Origin: Lentibacter algarum
GTDB lineage: Bacteria > Pseudomonadota > Alphaproteobacteria > Rhodobacterales > Rhodobacteraceae
Reading direction: 5' to 3'
NCBI RefSeq assembly: GCF_040580765.1
Contig: NZ_CP158687.1
Location: 1,488,001 to 1,552,000 of the forward strand
DNA: 64,000 bases
Shown: piece after piece, positions 1 through 7,790 of the stretch
Numbering within the stretch: the stretch's first letter is position 1
How the letters are laid out: each line of letters opens with the position of its first letter
The notes under the pieces: model-generated
Told to the model about the DNA's origin: nothing
Seen by the model: the letters and a program-made list of their open reading frames with translations, nothing else
Database searches by the model: none
Program-made: the position numbers and the translations under genes

Positions 1-17
1 ATTTGGGGGAGACATGC

Positions 18-800
18 ATGATTGAGGTGCATGATCTGCATAAGCACTTTGGCGGCTTTCACGCGGTCGATGGGGCTACGCTGACCATTGAAAAAGGCTC
101 TATCACGGGCTTGATCGGTCCGAACGGTGCAGGAAAAACCACACTGTTCAACGTGATTGCAGGCGTTTTGCCGCCCACATCAGGGCGCGTCATCATGGAT
201 GGCGAAGACATCACAGGCCTGCCGCCGCATGAGTTGTTTCACAAGGGTCTCTTGCGTACCTTCCAGATTGCACATGAATTCAGCTCGATGTCCTGCCGTG
301 AGAACCTGATGATGGTTCCGTCTGGACAATCAGGTGAGACGCTGTGGAACACATGGTTCGGCCGCAAGCGCATCGCCGATGAAGAACGCGCACTGCGCGC
401 TAAGGCTGACGAAGTCTTGGAATTTCTCACCATCGAGCATTTGGCGGATCACAAGGCAGGTCAGGTTTCTGGCGGACAGAAAAAACTTCTAGAGCTTGGC
501 CGTACGATGATGGTTGATGCAAAGATCGTCTTTCTCGACGAGGTGGGCGCTGGCGTAAACCGAACGCTGCTCTATACGATCTCTGACACGATTAAGCGCC
601 TCAACGAAGAGCGCGGCTATACCTTTGTGGTGATCGAACACGATATGGATTTCATCGATATGCTCTGTAATCCAGTCATCTGTATGGCGGAAGGCCACGT
701 CCTCGCTGAAGGCACGCTTGCTGAGATCAAAGCCAACCCGGAAGTGATCGAAGCCTATCTCGGTACGGGTCTGAAGAACAAAGATAAGGTGGGCGCATGA
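18..800 (+). CDS. Branched-chain amino-acid-type ABC transporter ATPase (LivG-like)
   Basis: One of two ATPases that power a LivFGHM/Urt-type importer at the inner membrane. Walker A GPNGAGKT is at about residues 34-41, the signature VSGGQ at 150-154, Walker B VFLDE at 171-175 and the H-loop His near 208; the 260-residue length fits LivG. The residue after the Walker B Glu region reads DEVGAGVN rather than the usual DEPxAGLN, a mild deviation. I chose the ATG at 18 over the upstream TTG at 3 because a GGGGGA stretch lies 8 bases before it and the family starts here. It is followed, after a palindromic element, by the second ATPase. The substrate-binding protein is not in view and may lie upstream of the window, so the substrate (amino acid, urea or amide) is inferred only at family level. 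Confidence 0.9.
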   Translation: MIEVHDLHKHFGGFHAVDGATLTIEKGSITGLIGPNGAGKTTLFNVIAGVLPPTSGRVIMDGEDITGLPPHELFHKGLLRTFQIAHEFSSMSCRENLMMVPSGQSGETLWNTWFGRKRIADEERALRAKADEVLEFLTIEHLADHKAGQVSGGQKKLLELGRTMMVDAKIVFLDEVGAGVNRTLLYTISDTIKRLNEERGYTFVVIEHDMDFIDMLCNPVICMAEGHVLAEGTLAEIKANPEVIEAYLGTGLKNKDKVGA

Positions 801-810
801 TGAGCCTGTC

Positions 811-857
811 ACTCTTGGGGCTATGCCCCAAACCCCAGTATCTACTTATTAAGAAAA
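811..857 (-). repeat. Dispersed palindromic element, copy 1
   Basis: Read on the minus strand: a T-rich start, AATA-like core, a TGGGG run, then the hairpin TTGGGGC-ATA-GCCCCAA (815-831). It has the same order of parts as the copies near 22.9, 33.5 and 35.7 kb but is the most degenerate. It sits between the two ATPase genes of the transporter operon, so it is transcribed and may form a hairpin in the mRNA. Confidence 0.55.
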
Positions 858-869
858 AGGGGCGCGCGC

Positions 870-1586
870 ATGTCTGAGCCTTTTCTCATTGGTCAGAATA
901 TGACAGGCGGCTACTCAAAGGGCGGCCCAGATATTCTTCACAACTGCACCATCTCGGTCGATCGTGGCGAAATCGCCGTTATCGTCGGGCCCAATGGCGC
1001 GGGTAAATCAACCGCAATGAAAGCTGTCTTCGGGATGCTTGATCTGCGCGAGGGCTCGGTCACGCTTGACGGAGAGGACATCACATCCCTCTCCCCGCAA
1101 GATCGTGTTGTAAAAGGCATGGGCTTTGTGCCCCAAACCTCCAATATTTTTCCTTCGCTGACGGTCGAAGAAAATCTTGAGATGGGCGCTTTTATCCGTA
1201 CCGATGATTTTTCCGATACGATGGCGCAAATTTATGATCTTTTTCCCATCCTGAAAGACAAGCGCTCTCAAGCAGCTGGCGAGCTCTCCGGCGGGCAACG
1301 TCAGCAAGTTGCTGTGGGGCGGGCGCTTATGACAAAGCCAAAGCTTCTCATGCTTGATGAGCCAACAGCTGGGGTGTCACCCATTGTGATGGACGAACTT
1401 TTTGACCGTATCATTGATGTCGCACGCACTGGGATCCCGATCCTGATGGTGGAACAGAACGCCCGACAAGCGCTTGAAATCGCTGATAAAGGTTACGTTC
1501 TGGTTCAAGGTGCAAACGCTCATACAGGCTCAGGCAAAGAGCTTCTCGCCAATCCAGAAGTTCGCCAGAGCTTCTTGGGAGGCTGA
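870..1586 (+). CDS. Branched-chain amino-acid-type ABC transporter ATPase (LivF-like)
   Basis: Second ATPase of the importer. The 238-residue length is that of LivF/UrtE. Walker A GPNGAGKS is at 40-47, LSGGQ at 139-143 and Walker B with LMLDEP near 160-165; the LivF-typical VEQN motif near the end of the helical/H-loop region (VEQNARQAL) is present. The start ATG follows a GGGGCGCGCGC stretch. It shares the operon with the LivG-like ATPase upstream and with the permeases downstream; a small unknown gene begins only a few bases after its stop. Confidence 0.92.
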   Translation: MSEPFLIGQNMTGGYSKGGPDILHNCTISVDRGEIAVIVGPNGAGKSTAMKAVFGMLDLREGSVTLDGEDITSLSPQDRVVKGMGFVPQTSNIFPSLTVEENLEMGAFIRTDDFSDTMAQIYDLFPILKDKRSQAAGELSGGQRQQVAVGRALMTKPKLLMLDEPTAGVSPIVMDELFDRIIDVARTGIPILMVEQNARQALEIADKGYVLVQGANAHTGSGKELLANPEVRQSFLGG

Positions 1587-1590
1587 TATA

Positions 1591-1926
1591 ATGCGCTTCG
1601 CCATCTTCCTCGCAGCGCTCACTTTGGCCAGCCCTTCGGCGGCTTTCGTCTGCATTTTTCAGACCGAATGCTATGAAGAGCAGGCCTGTGCGCCGTCTGC
1701 CTTCGAGCTGGAAGTGCAGCTTGAAAACCAGAGCGTCTCAACGGAAGAGGGCGACTGGATCATCGTTGCAAAGAAATCAGAACCCGCCCTCATCACACTC
1801 TTTGCCGCCGCAAAAGGCACGGAGTATCTCCTGTCGATTACGCCCGAGGCTGCGCGCCTTAGCGGACATCTCAACGCTGGACCACAAGCGATCCAGTATC
1901 TTGGCACTTGTGAAGGAGCCTTCTAA
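1591..1926 (+). CDS. Small secreted cysteine-containing protein of unknown function
   Basis: Not recognised. The 111-residue product begins with a hydrophobic segment (MRFAIFLAALTLASPSAAF) that looks like a cleavable signal peptide, followed by four cysteines (one in FVCIFQ, two in TECYEEQAC, one near the C-terminus in GTCEGAF), so a periplasmic disulfide-bonded protein is likely. The ATG at 1591 has a GGAGG sequence about 8 bases upstream; the longer in-frame opening inside livF is not needed. It fills the gap between the LivF-like ATPase and the LivH-like permease and its stop abuts the permease ATG, so it is translationally tied to the transporter. No role in transport is proven. Confidence 0.75.
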   Translation: MRFAIFLAALTLASPSAAFVCIFQTECYEEQACAPSAFELEVQLENQSVSTEEGDWIIVAKKSEPALITLFAAAKGTEYLLSITPEAARLSGHLNAGPQAIQYLGTCEGAF

Positions 1927-2937
1927 ATGGACCTTTTGAACGCATTCGTGGCTCTGGCCAACTTCGTTCTGATCCCCGCGACCGCCTACGGCGCACAGCT
2001 CGCACTTGGCGCGCTTGGGGTCACGCTTATCTACGGTATCCTTCGGTTTTCTAATTTCGCCCATGGCGACACTATGGCCTTCGGCGCCATGGTAACCGTA
2101 CTCTTCACATGGTGGTTCCAGTCGATGGGGATCAGTTTTGGCCCACTGCCAACAGCACTCCTCGCCCTGCCCTTCGGCATCCTCGGTTGCATTGGGCTAC
2201 TGCTCTTTACAGACCGTGTGGTTTATAAGTTTTACCGCCAACAAAAGGCAAAACCGGTGATCCTTGTGATCGTCTCGATGGGCGTGATGTTCATCATGAA
2301 TGGCCTCACCCGCTTCATCATTGGTCCCGATGACCAACGTTTTGCTGATGGCGAGCGCTTTATCGTTTCTGTACGCTCCTTCAAGGAAATGACAGGCCTG
2401 CAAGAAGGCCTCGCCATCCGCACGACACAAGGTATCACCCTTGTGACAGCGGTCGTGGTTGTCGCTGCACTGTTCTGGTTCCTAAACCGCACCCGCACTG
2501 GCAAATCTATGCGCGCCTATTCTGACAACGAAGATCTTGCACTCCTGTCAGGGATCAATCCAGAGCGCGTCGTCATGGTGACATGGATCATCGTGGCCAC
2601 GCTCGCAACGATCGCAGGCGTGCTTTATGGCCTTGATAAGACATTCAAACCTTTCGTTTATTTCCAACTATTGCTGCCGATCTTCGCCGCCGCCATCGTC
2701 GGTGGGCTCGGAAACCCACTGGGCGCAATTGCGGGCGGTTTTGTGATCGCCTTCTCTGAAGTCACGGTTACATACGCTTGGAAAAAAGTATTGGTGTACG
2801 CTATGCCCGAGCGTTTGGAACCTGACGGGCTGGTTCAACTTCTCTCCACAGATTACAAATTCGCGGTGAGCTTCGTGATCCTGTTGATCGTGCTCATCTT
2901 CAAACCCACAGGTCTATTCAAGGGGCAGTCGGTATGA
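1927..2937 (+). CDS. Branched-chain amino-acid-type ABC permease (LivH-like)
   Basis: Inner-membrane permease of the importer. The 336-residue protein has about eight hydrophobic segments and the LivH hallmarks: the N-terminal GVTLIYGILRFSNFAHGD region and, near residue 260, AAAIVGGLGNPLGAIAGG, the cytoplasmic loop that contacts the ATPase. The ATG directly follows the stop of the preceding small gene and the next permease overlaps its stop by four bases (ATGA), typical of translational coupling within one operon. Confidence 0.92.
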   Translation: MDLLNAFVALANFVLIPATAYGAQLALGALGVTLIYGILRFSNFAHGDTMAFGAMVTVLFTWWFQSMGISFGPLPTALLALPFGILGCIGLLLFTDRVVYKFYRQQKAKPVILVIVSMGVMFIMNGLTRFIIGPDDQRFADGERFIVSVRSFKEMTGLQEGLAIRTTQGITLVTAVVVVAALFWFLNRTRTGKSMRAYSDNEDLALLSGINPERVVMVTWIIVATLATIAGVLYGLDKTFKPFVYFQLLLPIFAAAIVGGLGNPLGAIAGGFVIAFSEVTVTYAWKKVLVYAMPERLEPDGLVQLLSTDYKFAVSFVILLIVLIFKPTGLFKGQSV

Positions 2938-4238
2938 GCGATACACTCCGCAACAGCATCTATTTTGCGCTTGTCGCGCTTTTGATCATTGGCACAGGCA
3001 TTCTCCAGTCTTGGAACTCTGCGCTCTTTATTCTCAACATGGGACTGATTTCAGCCATCATGGCTCTTGGGGTCAATCTTCAGTGGGGCTTTGCTGGCCT
3101 TTTCAATGTCGGTATCATGGGGTTTGTTGCGCTTGGCGGTTTGGCCACAGTGCTTATCTCGATGCCTCCCGTCGAAGGCGCATGGAGCGCAGGCGGGATG
3201 CGGATCCTGTCTGGCCTAGCGCTCGGAATTATGAGCATCGTCTCGACTATCCTTGTGTTCAAACGCATGCAGAGCGGCCGCAACCGCACGCTCGCAATGC
3301 TGGCTGTGCTGAGCATCGGCTTCTTTGCCTTCCGCGCAGTTTTTGACGGCGGCGTTGAGGCCGTTGAGGCAATCAACCCCGCAAATGCAGGAAACATCGG
3401 CGGCCTTGGCCTGCCCGTTCTACTCGCGTGGCCTATCGGCGGTGTTTTTGCAGCAGGTGCAGCCTGGATCATTGGCAAAACGGCCCTCGGTCTGCGCTCT
3501 GATTACCTCGCCATTGCAACGCTGGGGATTGCCGAGATCGTTATCGCAGTCATGAAAAACGAAGACTGGATGGCGCGGGGCGTCAAAAACGTGATCGGAC
3601 TTCCCCGTCCTGTCCCATATGAAATTGATCTGCAGAACTCAGCGGAATTCGTTGCCAAAGCCAACGCTTACGGTATCGATCCTGTGACCGCTTCAACGCT
3701 CTGGGTTAAGTTGCTGTATGCAGGCCTTTTCGCCGTTGTCCTGATTGTCATCTTCGTCATGGCCCAAGCCGCGCTCAAGAGCCCATGGGGCCGTATGATG
3801 CGCGCGATCCGCGATAACGAAGTCTCTTCAGAGGCGATGGGCAAAGACGTCACCGCACGTCATTTGCAGATCTTTGTTCTCGGTTCCGCCATTTGCGGCA
3901 TCGCCGGCGCGATGATCACCACGCTTGATGGCCAACTCACACCAACGTCCTATCAGCCACTGCGCTTCACATTCCTTGTCTGGCTTATGGTGATCGTCGG
4001 CGGCTCAGGCAACAACCTCGGCGCTGTGCTGGGTGGCTTTGTGATCTGGTTCTTCTGGGTTCAAGTCGAGCCGATGGGGCTTGCCTTCCTCACACTGATC
4101 ACCTCGGGCATGGCCGAAGGCAGTGCCCTCAAAGCACACCTTCTGGATTCAGCGGCACACATGCGCTTACTTACCATGGGTATCATCTTGCTCTGTGTTC
4201 TGCGCTTTAGTCCACGTGGCCTGATCCCCGAAAAATGA
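2934..4238 (+). CDS. Branched-chain amino-acid-type ABC permease (LivM-like)
   Basis: Second permease subunit, 434 residues, longer than the usual 320-420. It has about ten hydrophobic segments; the LivM loop SDYLAIATLGIAEIV, the RAIRDNEVSSEAMG motif and the coupling loop VGGSGNNLGAVLGG are all present. A stretch at about 95-150 with an extra charged loop and two extra hydrophobic segments accounts for the added length. It overlaps the upstream permease by four bases and its own stop overlaps the following small membrane protein by four bases. Confidence 0.92.
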   Translation: MSDTLRNSIYFALVALLIIGTGILQSWNSALFILNMGLISAIMALGVNLQWGFAGLFNVGIMGFVALGGLATVLISMPPVEGAWSAGGMRILSGLALGIMSIVSTILVFKRMQSGRNRTLAMLAVLSIGFFAFRAVFDGGVEAVEAINPANAGNIGGLGLPVLLAWPIGGVFAAGAAWIIGKTALGLRSDYLAIATLGIAEIVIAVMKNEDWMARGVKNVIGLPRPVPYEIDLQNSAEFVAKANAYGIDPVTASTLWVKLLYAGLFAVVLIVIFVMAQAALKSPWGRMMRAIRDNEVSSEAMGKDVTARHLQIFVLGSAICGIAGAMITTLDGQLTPTSYQPLRFTFLVWLMVIVGGSGNNLGAVLGGFVIWFFWVQVEPMGLAFLTLITSGMAEGSALKAHLLDSAAHMRLLTMGIILLCVLRFSPRGLIPEK

Positions 4239-4753
4239 GCCAAATACATCCTCTTGTTCGCCCTGCTCTCAAGGGCATCGTTTACTTTGGCGTCGTCTGC
4301 GCAGCGCTCGTTGCGCTTTGGCTGTACATGCCCAAGGGCGAGGTAAACTGGTACCCTTCGCTCTGGATGCGCCTCGCGGCGGTAAGCCCTTTGTTCTTTT
4401 CCACTCAGCTTGGTCGAGCAGTCTTTGCGGTGCTTAAGAGGCGGATGGACGGGCGCGAGCGGATCCTCTTTGCGGGCAGTTTTTGTCTCGGTGTTGGAAG
4501 CCTCGCCGTTCTGGCCGAAGCTGGCGTGGTCTACGCCAGCTTCGGCGCAGCAGAAGGGCTCAGCTATTTCGACATTCTGTTTCAGCCGTTCTCTTCACGC
4601 TACTCCTTGCAGATCTTCGCAGGCATAGGCTTTGCGAGCTCGGCCGTATTGGCTGCGGGCTTTGTAGCGCTCATGTCCGTGCCGATCCGTGTGCTGAGTA
4701 TGGAGCACCAAAGCCGCACAAAGAGCGCGCTTGAAGACGGCACAAACACATAA
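4235..4753 (+). CDS. Four-segment membrane protein of unknown function
   Basis: Not recognised. The 172-residue product has four hydrophobic segments at about 11-31, 47-70, 78-100 and 124-152, with charged loops containing KRRMDGRER, and a polar C-terminal tail. It overlaps the LivM-like permease stop by four bases, so it is the last gene of the transporter operon. Nothing in it suggests catalysis; an accessory or assembly role for the transporter is only inference from position. Confidence 0.75.
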   Translation: MSQIHPLVRPALKGIVYFGVVCAALVALWLYMPKGEVNWYPSLWMRLAAVSPLFFSTQLGRAVFAVLKRRMDGRERILFAGSFCLGVGSLAVLAEAGVVYASFGAAEGLSYFDILFQPFSSRYSLQIFAGIGFASSAVLAAGFVALMSVPIRVLSMEHQSRTKSALEDGTNT

Positions 4754-4808
4754 ACTTCATATTTACCCTAAATTGCGAAGATGGCCCCACACTTAACTGT
4801 GGTGAGCC

Positions 4809-5909
4809 ATGCCAGCCTATATTTCAGAGTTCAGCTACCTCGGAACATCATCCGGTGAATTCATTGAAATAGCTGTGCCTGCAGGTACGGATGTATCTTC
4901 ATATTCGGTCATCTTCTACCAATTCAACGGCACAATTTATAACGGCTTCTCCCTTGGAACATCGGTAACAACGATGAATGGCCACGACATCTACGTGATC
5001 AACAACTCCACCCTGGGTTTCAGCACAGGCGACCCGATGGGCATGTTCTATGCCGATGATGCAATCGCGCTTTTTGATGGCAGCGCAGTGATCCAGTTCA
5101 TATCATGGGCGGGCAATACAGTGACAGCCGTCCAAGACCCAGCCAACGGGCTCACAAGCACCGAGGTGGGCTTTACAGCCACACAAGGAAACTCGCTCCA
5201 AAGCGACGATGGCGGGCTCACATACTATGAACAAACAAGCGTCAACCAAGGAAGCATTCCCGCCTGCTACGCCACGGGCATGCTTCTCCTGACACCGCAA
5301 GGCTGGTGCGCCGTGGAGACGCTTCAAGAGGGCGACTGGCTGTTAGGTGCAGACGGAGAGGCCCACCCGATCCTCTGGGTCTGGCGCGGCACACAAGCGC
5401 TGGATGGCACAGGTAACCCTGTGCTGATTTCTCGCGGTGCACTCGGCCCGAACAGGCCCTTCGCCGATCTTATCGTATCCCCCCAACACCGCATCGTACT
5501 GGACGGAAGCACTTTTGCCCCTGCCAAGGCGCTCACAGCCCTCAAGGGCATTCGCGAGATGCGCGGCAAGCGCGAGATAACATGGCATCACTTCGCATGC
5601 GCTGCCCATATCGCGGTATTGGCCAATGGCGTTGAGAGCGAGAGCCTCTTGCTCGGGCCACAGGTCCTCAAGTTCTTGCGCAAAGCCGACCTCCACAGGC
5701 TCTACAGCTTATTTAAGAACGCTGAGAAAGGCGGCGCACTCAATGGTCCTCCCGCCCTTCCGTGTCTCACAGTTGCGGCTGCGCGCAGACGTCTAGCGGC
5801 CTTTGAAAAGCCCGCCCAAGATACCACGAATGATGCGGCGTCCTGTGGTCCCTTTGAGCTCACGCACAACCTGCTTGGTGAGCGCCTCGCCAAAACTGTC
5901 GCCTTTTGA
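4809..5909 (+). CDS. Hint-domain protein with lamin-tail-like N-terminal half
   Basis: Residues 1-150 resemble the lamin-tail/LTD-like domain found in front of many Rhodobacteraceae Hint proteins (GEFIEIAVPAGTDVSSYSV near 17-34). From about 152 a Hint_2 domain begins with ACYATG (candidate nucleophile Cys153), continues through GDWLLGADG and SPQHRIVL (His227), and ends with a LANGVESES segment near 271-279. Hint domains catalyse an intein/hedgehog-like N-S acyl shift, so self-cleavage or transfer is possible. There is no signal peptide at the N-terminus. The last 38 or so residues are read through the antisense strand of the DUF853 gene; they lack family character and the ancestral stop may have been lost. 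Probably exported or surface-associated by an unseen route. Confidence 0.8.
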   Translation: MPAYISEFSYLGTSSGEFIEIAVPAGTDVSSYSVIFYQFNGTIYNGFSLGTSVTTMNGHDIYVINNSTLGFSTGDPMGMFYADDAIALFDGSAVIQFISWAGNTVTAVQDPANGLTSTEVGFTATQGNSLQSDDGGLTYYEQTSVNQGSIPACYATGMLLLTPQGWCAVETLQEGDWLLGADGEAHPILWVWRGTQALDGTGNPVLISRGALGPNRPFADLIVSPQHRIVLDGSTFAPAKALTALKGIREMRGKREITWHHFACAAHIAVLANGVESESLLLGPQVLKFLRKADLHRLYSLFKNAEKGGALNGPPALPCLTVAAARRRLAAFEKPAQDTTNDAASCGPFELTHNLLGERLAKTVAF

Positions 5910-7355
5910 GCTGCGCGAGGATGAGCGGCTTACGCCGGTTCCTTCATAGCGCCGAGCGGCCTTGAACTCACGCTCCTGCTCTTCTGCCACAGCTTCAGCG
6001 CGCTCTGCGGCCTCTGCTTCTGCAGCGGCTTTATCAGCCCGCTCCGTCAAGATTTCAAAGGCCGAACGACGGTCCAAAACAGCTTCATATTTCCCAGCAA
6101 TGTGCGATAGCGCCAAGACCTGTGCACGCTCAGATACTGTGATCGGCCCGAGCTGTGAACTGGGCGGGCGGATCAGCGTGCGTTCGGCTATGCCCGGTAC
6201 GCCTTTGTCCTCCAAAAACGAAGTCACAGCCTCGCCCACCCCGACTTCTCGGATGGCTGTTTCAATGTCAAAGCGCGGGTTCTTGCGGTAGGTTTCCGCT
6301 GCCAACCTGAGTGCCTTTTGATCGCGTGCTGTGAAGGCACGCAAAGCATGCTGAACTCGGTTGCCAAGCTGTCCCAGAATATCCTCGGGCACATCATCAG
6401 GGTTTTGAGTGATGAAATAGACCCCGACCCCTTTAGAGCGAATAAGCCGCGCAACCTGTTCGACCTTATCGACCAGAACCTTGGGAGCGCCTTCAAACAG
6501 CAAATGAGCTTCATCAAAGAAAAACACGAGCTTGGGCTTGTCTGGGTTTCCAACTTCTGGAAGCTCCTCAAACAGCTCGCTCAGCAACCAGAGCAGGAAT
6601 GTTGAATAAAGTCGTGGTGAGGACATCAGCGTATCCGCAGCCAACACATTGATGCGCCCGCGCCCGTCGCTATCCACAGCCATAATATCCGTAAGCGCTA
6701 GGGCAGGTTCGCCAAAAAGCTTCGCGCCACCCTGATTTTCAAGAACGAGTAAGCGACGCTGGATCGCGCCGATTGAAGAAACAGAGACGTTGCCGTAGCG
6801 CAGGCTCAGGCTGTCTTTGTTCTCGCCGACCCAGACCAAAAGCGCTTGAAAGTCTTTCAAGTCCAGAAGTGGCATACCTTCCTCATCGGCCACACGAAAG
6901 GCTATGTTAACAACCCCTTCTTGCGCCTCGGTCAGCTCCAAAAGCCGCGACAAAAGCAAAGGGCCCATCTCAGCAACAGTGGTCCGTATCGGATGGCCCT
7001 GCTCGCCAAACAAATCCCAGAAAGTCACAGGAAAGCTCTCATAGATGTAATTTTCATAGCCGATTTTCTCGGCACGGCTCGTAAAGGCCCCATGCAACTT
7101 GGCGCTCTCACTGCCAGCCTTTGCCAGCCCGGAAAGATCGCCTTTCACATCTGCCATGAAGACAGGCACGCCCGCATTGGAAAAACTCTCAGCCATAATT
7201 TGCAGAGTGACCGTTTTCCCCGTGCCCGTCGCCCCTGCGATCAGCCCATGACGGTTGGCATATTTTAGCCCCAAAATCTGCGCGTCAGCATAGTCAGCGC
7301 CGCCGCCACCCATAAAAATACCATCTGTCAAAAGCCGTCTCCCGTTTAAAATCAC
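5793..7355 (-). CDS. DUF853/HerA-like ATPase
   Basis: A 520-residue P-loop ATPase of the DUF853 family (helicase HerA-like C-terminal group). Walker A GATGTGKT is at 41-48 and Walker B LVFFFDEAH at about 276-284, followed by the SKGVGVYFITQNPDDVPEDILGQLGNRVQHALRAF region that is a family hallmark. A charged Ala/Glu-rich coiled-coil stretch lies near 435-470 and the tail RRIIRGILGGLFKGR is conserved in the family, so the full C-terminus is real even though it overlaps the convergent Hint gene by 117 bases. The biological role of DUF853 proteins is not established; DNA translocation is inferred from the fold. Confidence 0.93.
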   Translation of the reverse strand: MILNGRRLLTDGIFMGGGGADYADAQILGLKYANRHGLIAGATGTGKTVTLQIMAESFSNAGVPVFMADVKGDLSGLAKAGSESAKLHGAFTSRAEKIGYENYIYESFPVTFWDLFGEQGHPIRTTVAEMGPLLLSRLLELTEAQEGVVNIAFRVADEEGMPLLDLKDFQALLVWVGENKDSLSLRYGNVSVSSIGAIQRRLLVLENQGGAKLFGEPALALTDIMAVDSDGRGRINVLAADTLMSSPRLYSTFLLWLLSELFEELPEVGNPDKPKLVFFFDEAHLLFEGAPKVLVDKVEQVARLIRSKGVGVYFITQNPDDVPEDILGQLGNRVQHALRAFTARDQKALRLAAETYRKNPRFDIETAIREVGVGEAVTSFLEDKGVPGIAERTLIRPPSSQLGPITVSERAQVLALSHIAGKYEAVLDRRSAFEILTERADKAAAEAEAAERAEAVAEEQEREFKAARRYEGTGVSRSSSRSSKGDSFGEALTKQVVRELKGTTGRRIIRGILGGLFKGR

Positions 7356-7419
7356 CTGTGCGTTTGATTCCGCACGCCTTGCATACAGTATTTTAATGTT
7401 TTGTCCTCAGTATCAAGCA

Positions 7420-7503
7420 TGCTTCGCGCCTCGTGTCCTCTTGGTGCGGAGTTGACTTCCTCCCTGTCAGACTCGGCCGCGCTCTTGGGTGCGGCCCTTT
7501 TTT
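7420..7503 (+). ncRNA. Candidate double-hairpin small RNA with anti-Shine-Dalgarno loop
   Basis: Two hairpins are followed by an intrinsic terminator. Hairpin 1: CGCGCC (7425-7430) pairs with GGTGCG (7443-7448), loop TCGTGTCCTCTT. Hairpin 2: AGTTGAC (7450-7456) pairs with GTCA-G-ACT (7466-7473), loop TTCCTCCCT. The terminator stem GGCCGC/GCGGCC (7475-7496) leads into six T. This layout, with a C/U-rich loop complementary to Shine-Dalgarno sequence, resembles the CCUCCUCCC-motif (cuckoo) RNAs of Rhodobacter. The 5' end is a guess; no clear promoter was found. Confidence 0.45.
7475..7503 (+). terminator. Intrinsic terminator of the first candidate sRNA
   Basis: Stem GGCCGC (7475-7480) and GCGGCC (7491-7496) with a ten-base loop, one C, then six T (7498-7503). 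No protein-coding gene on the plus strand ends nearby, which is why a small RNA is proposed upstream of it. Confidence 0.65.
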
Positions 7504-7524
7504 ACGCCTAGTTACAATGGTCTA

Positions 7525-7553
7525 TTGACGCCTGCGACCAAATGACATAGCAT
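7525..7553 (+). promoter_or_regulatory. Sigma-70-type promoter for the second candidate sRNA
   Basis: TTGACG (7525-7530) and TAGCAT (7548-7553) are separated by exactly 17 bases, predicting a start near 7560. It lies about 20 bases after the first terminator and 50 bases before the second. Confidence 0.5.
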
Positions 7554-7558
7554 CTGCA

Positions 7559-7625
7559 CCATATTAAGTCGGCCAAGTCCGACGGGGAGAGACTATTGGG
7601 AAAAGGGGCCGAGCGGCCCCTTTTT
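7559..7625 (+). ncRNA. Second candidate small RNA
   Basis: A unit of about 65 nucleotides between a good promoter and a perfect terminator, with no open reading frame. It contains the hairpin GTCGG-CCAAGT-CCGAC (7568-7583), an unpaired purine-rich stretch (GGGGAGAGACTATTGGG), and then the terminator stem. I do not recognise the family. The terminator alone could belong to the minus-strand remnant ORF, which weakens the case slightly. Confidence 0.42.
7601..7625. terminator. Bidirectional intrinsic terminator
   Basis: Perfect stem GGGGCC (7605-7610), loop GAGC, GGCCCC (7615-7620), flanked by four A on the left and five T on the right, so it can terminate transcription from either strand: the candidate sRNA on plus and the small remnant ORF on minus. 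Confidence 0.75.
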
Positions 7626-7635
7626 CTTTTGACCG

Positions 7636-7764
7636 TCAAACGCCATAGACCCAGTCAATTCGTTTCAGCGCTGTAACCGCTTGCGCAGAAAAGTGCTCAT
7701 AGCCTTTGGCCTCGGACCGATTTGCCACTGACAGCTCCGCACCTGCGTGATAAGTGGCTGCCAA
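7636..7764 (-). pseudogene. Possible truncated gene remnant or small ORF
   Basis: On the minus strand a 42-codon reading frame from a TTG (7764) runs to a TGA at 7636-7638 and encodes a protein-like sequence ending in ALKRIDWVYGV, with an internal GTG as an alternative start. There is no ATG and no convincing Shine-Dalgarno sequence, and an in-frame stop precedes it, so it is best read as the 3' remnant of a lost gene; the bidirectional terminator 11 bases downstream is where such a gene would end. The family is not recognised. Confidence 0.3.
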
Positions 7765-7790
7765 CGTTATAATAACAGGTGGAAAGTCTT

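Noticed and set aside
7444..7475. TTGACT at 7452-7457 as a -35 element for the second sRNA.
   Set aside because: No -10 lies 16-18 bases downstream (the site reads GGCCGC, part of the terminator stem); the stretch is better explained as hairpin 2 of the first RNA.
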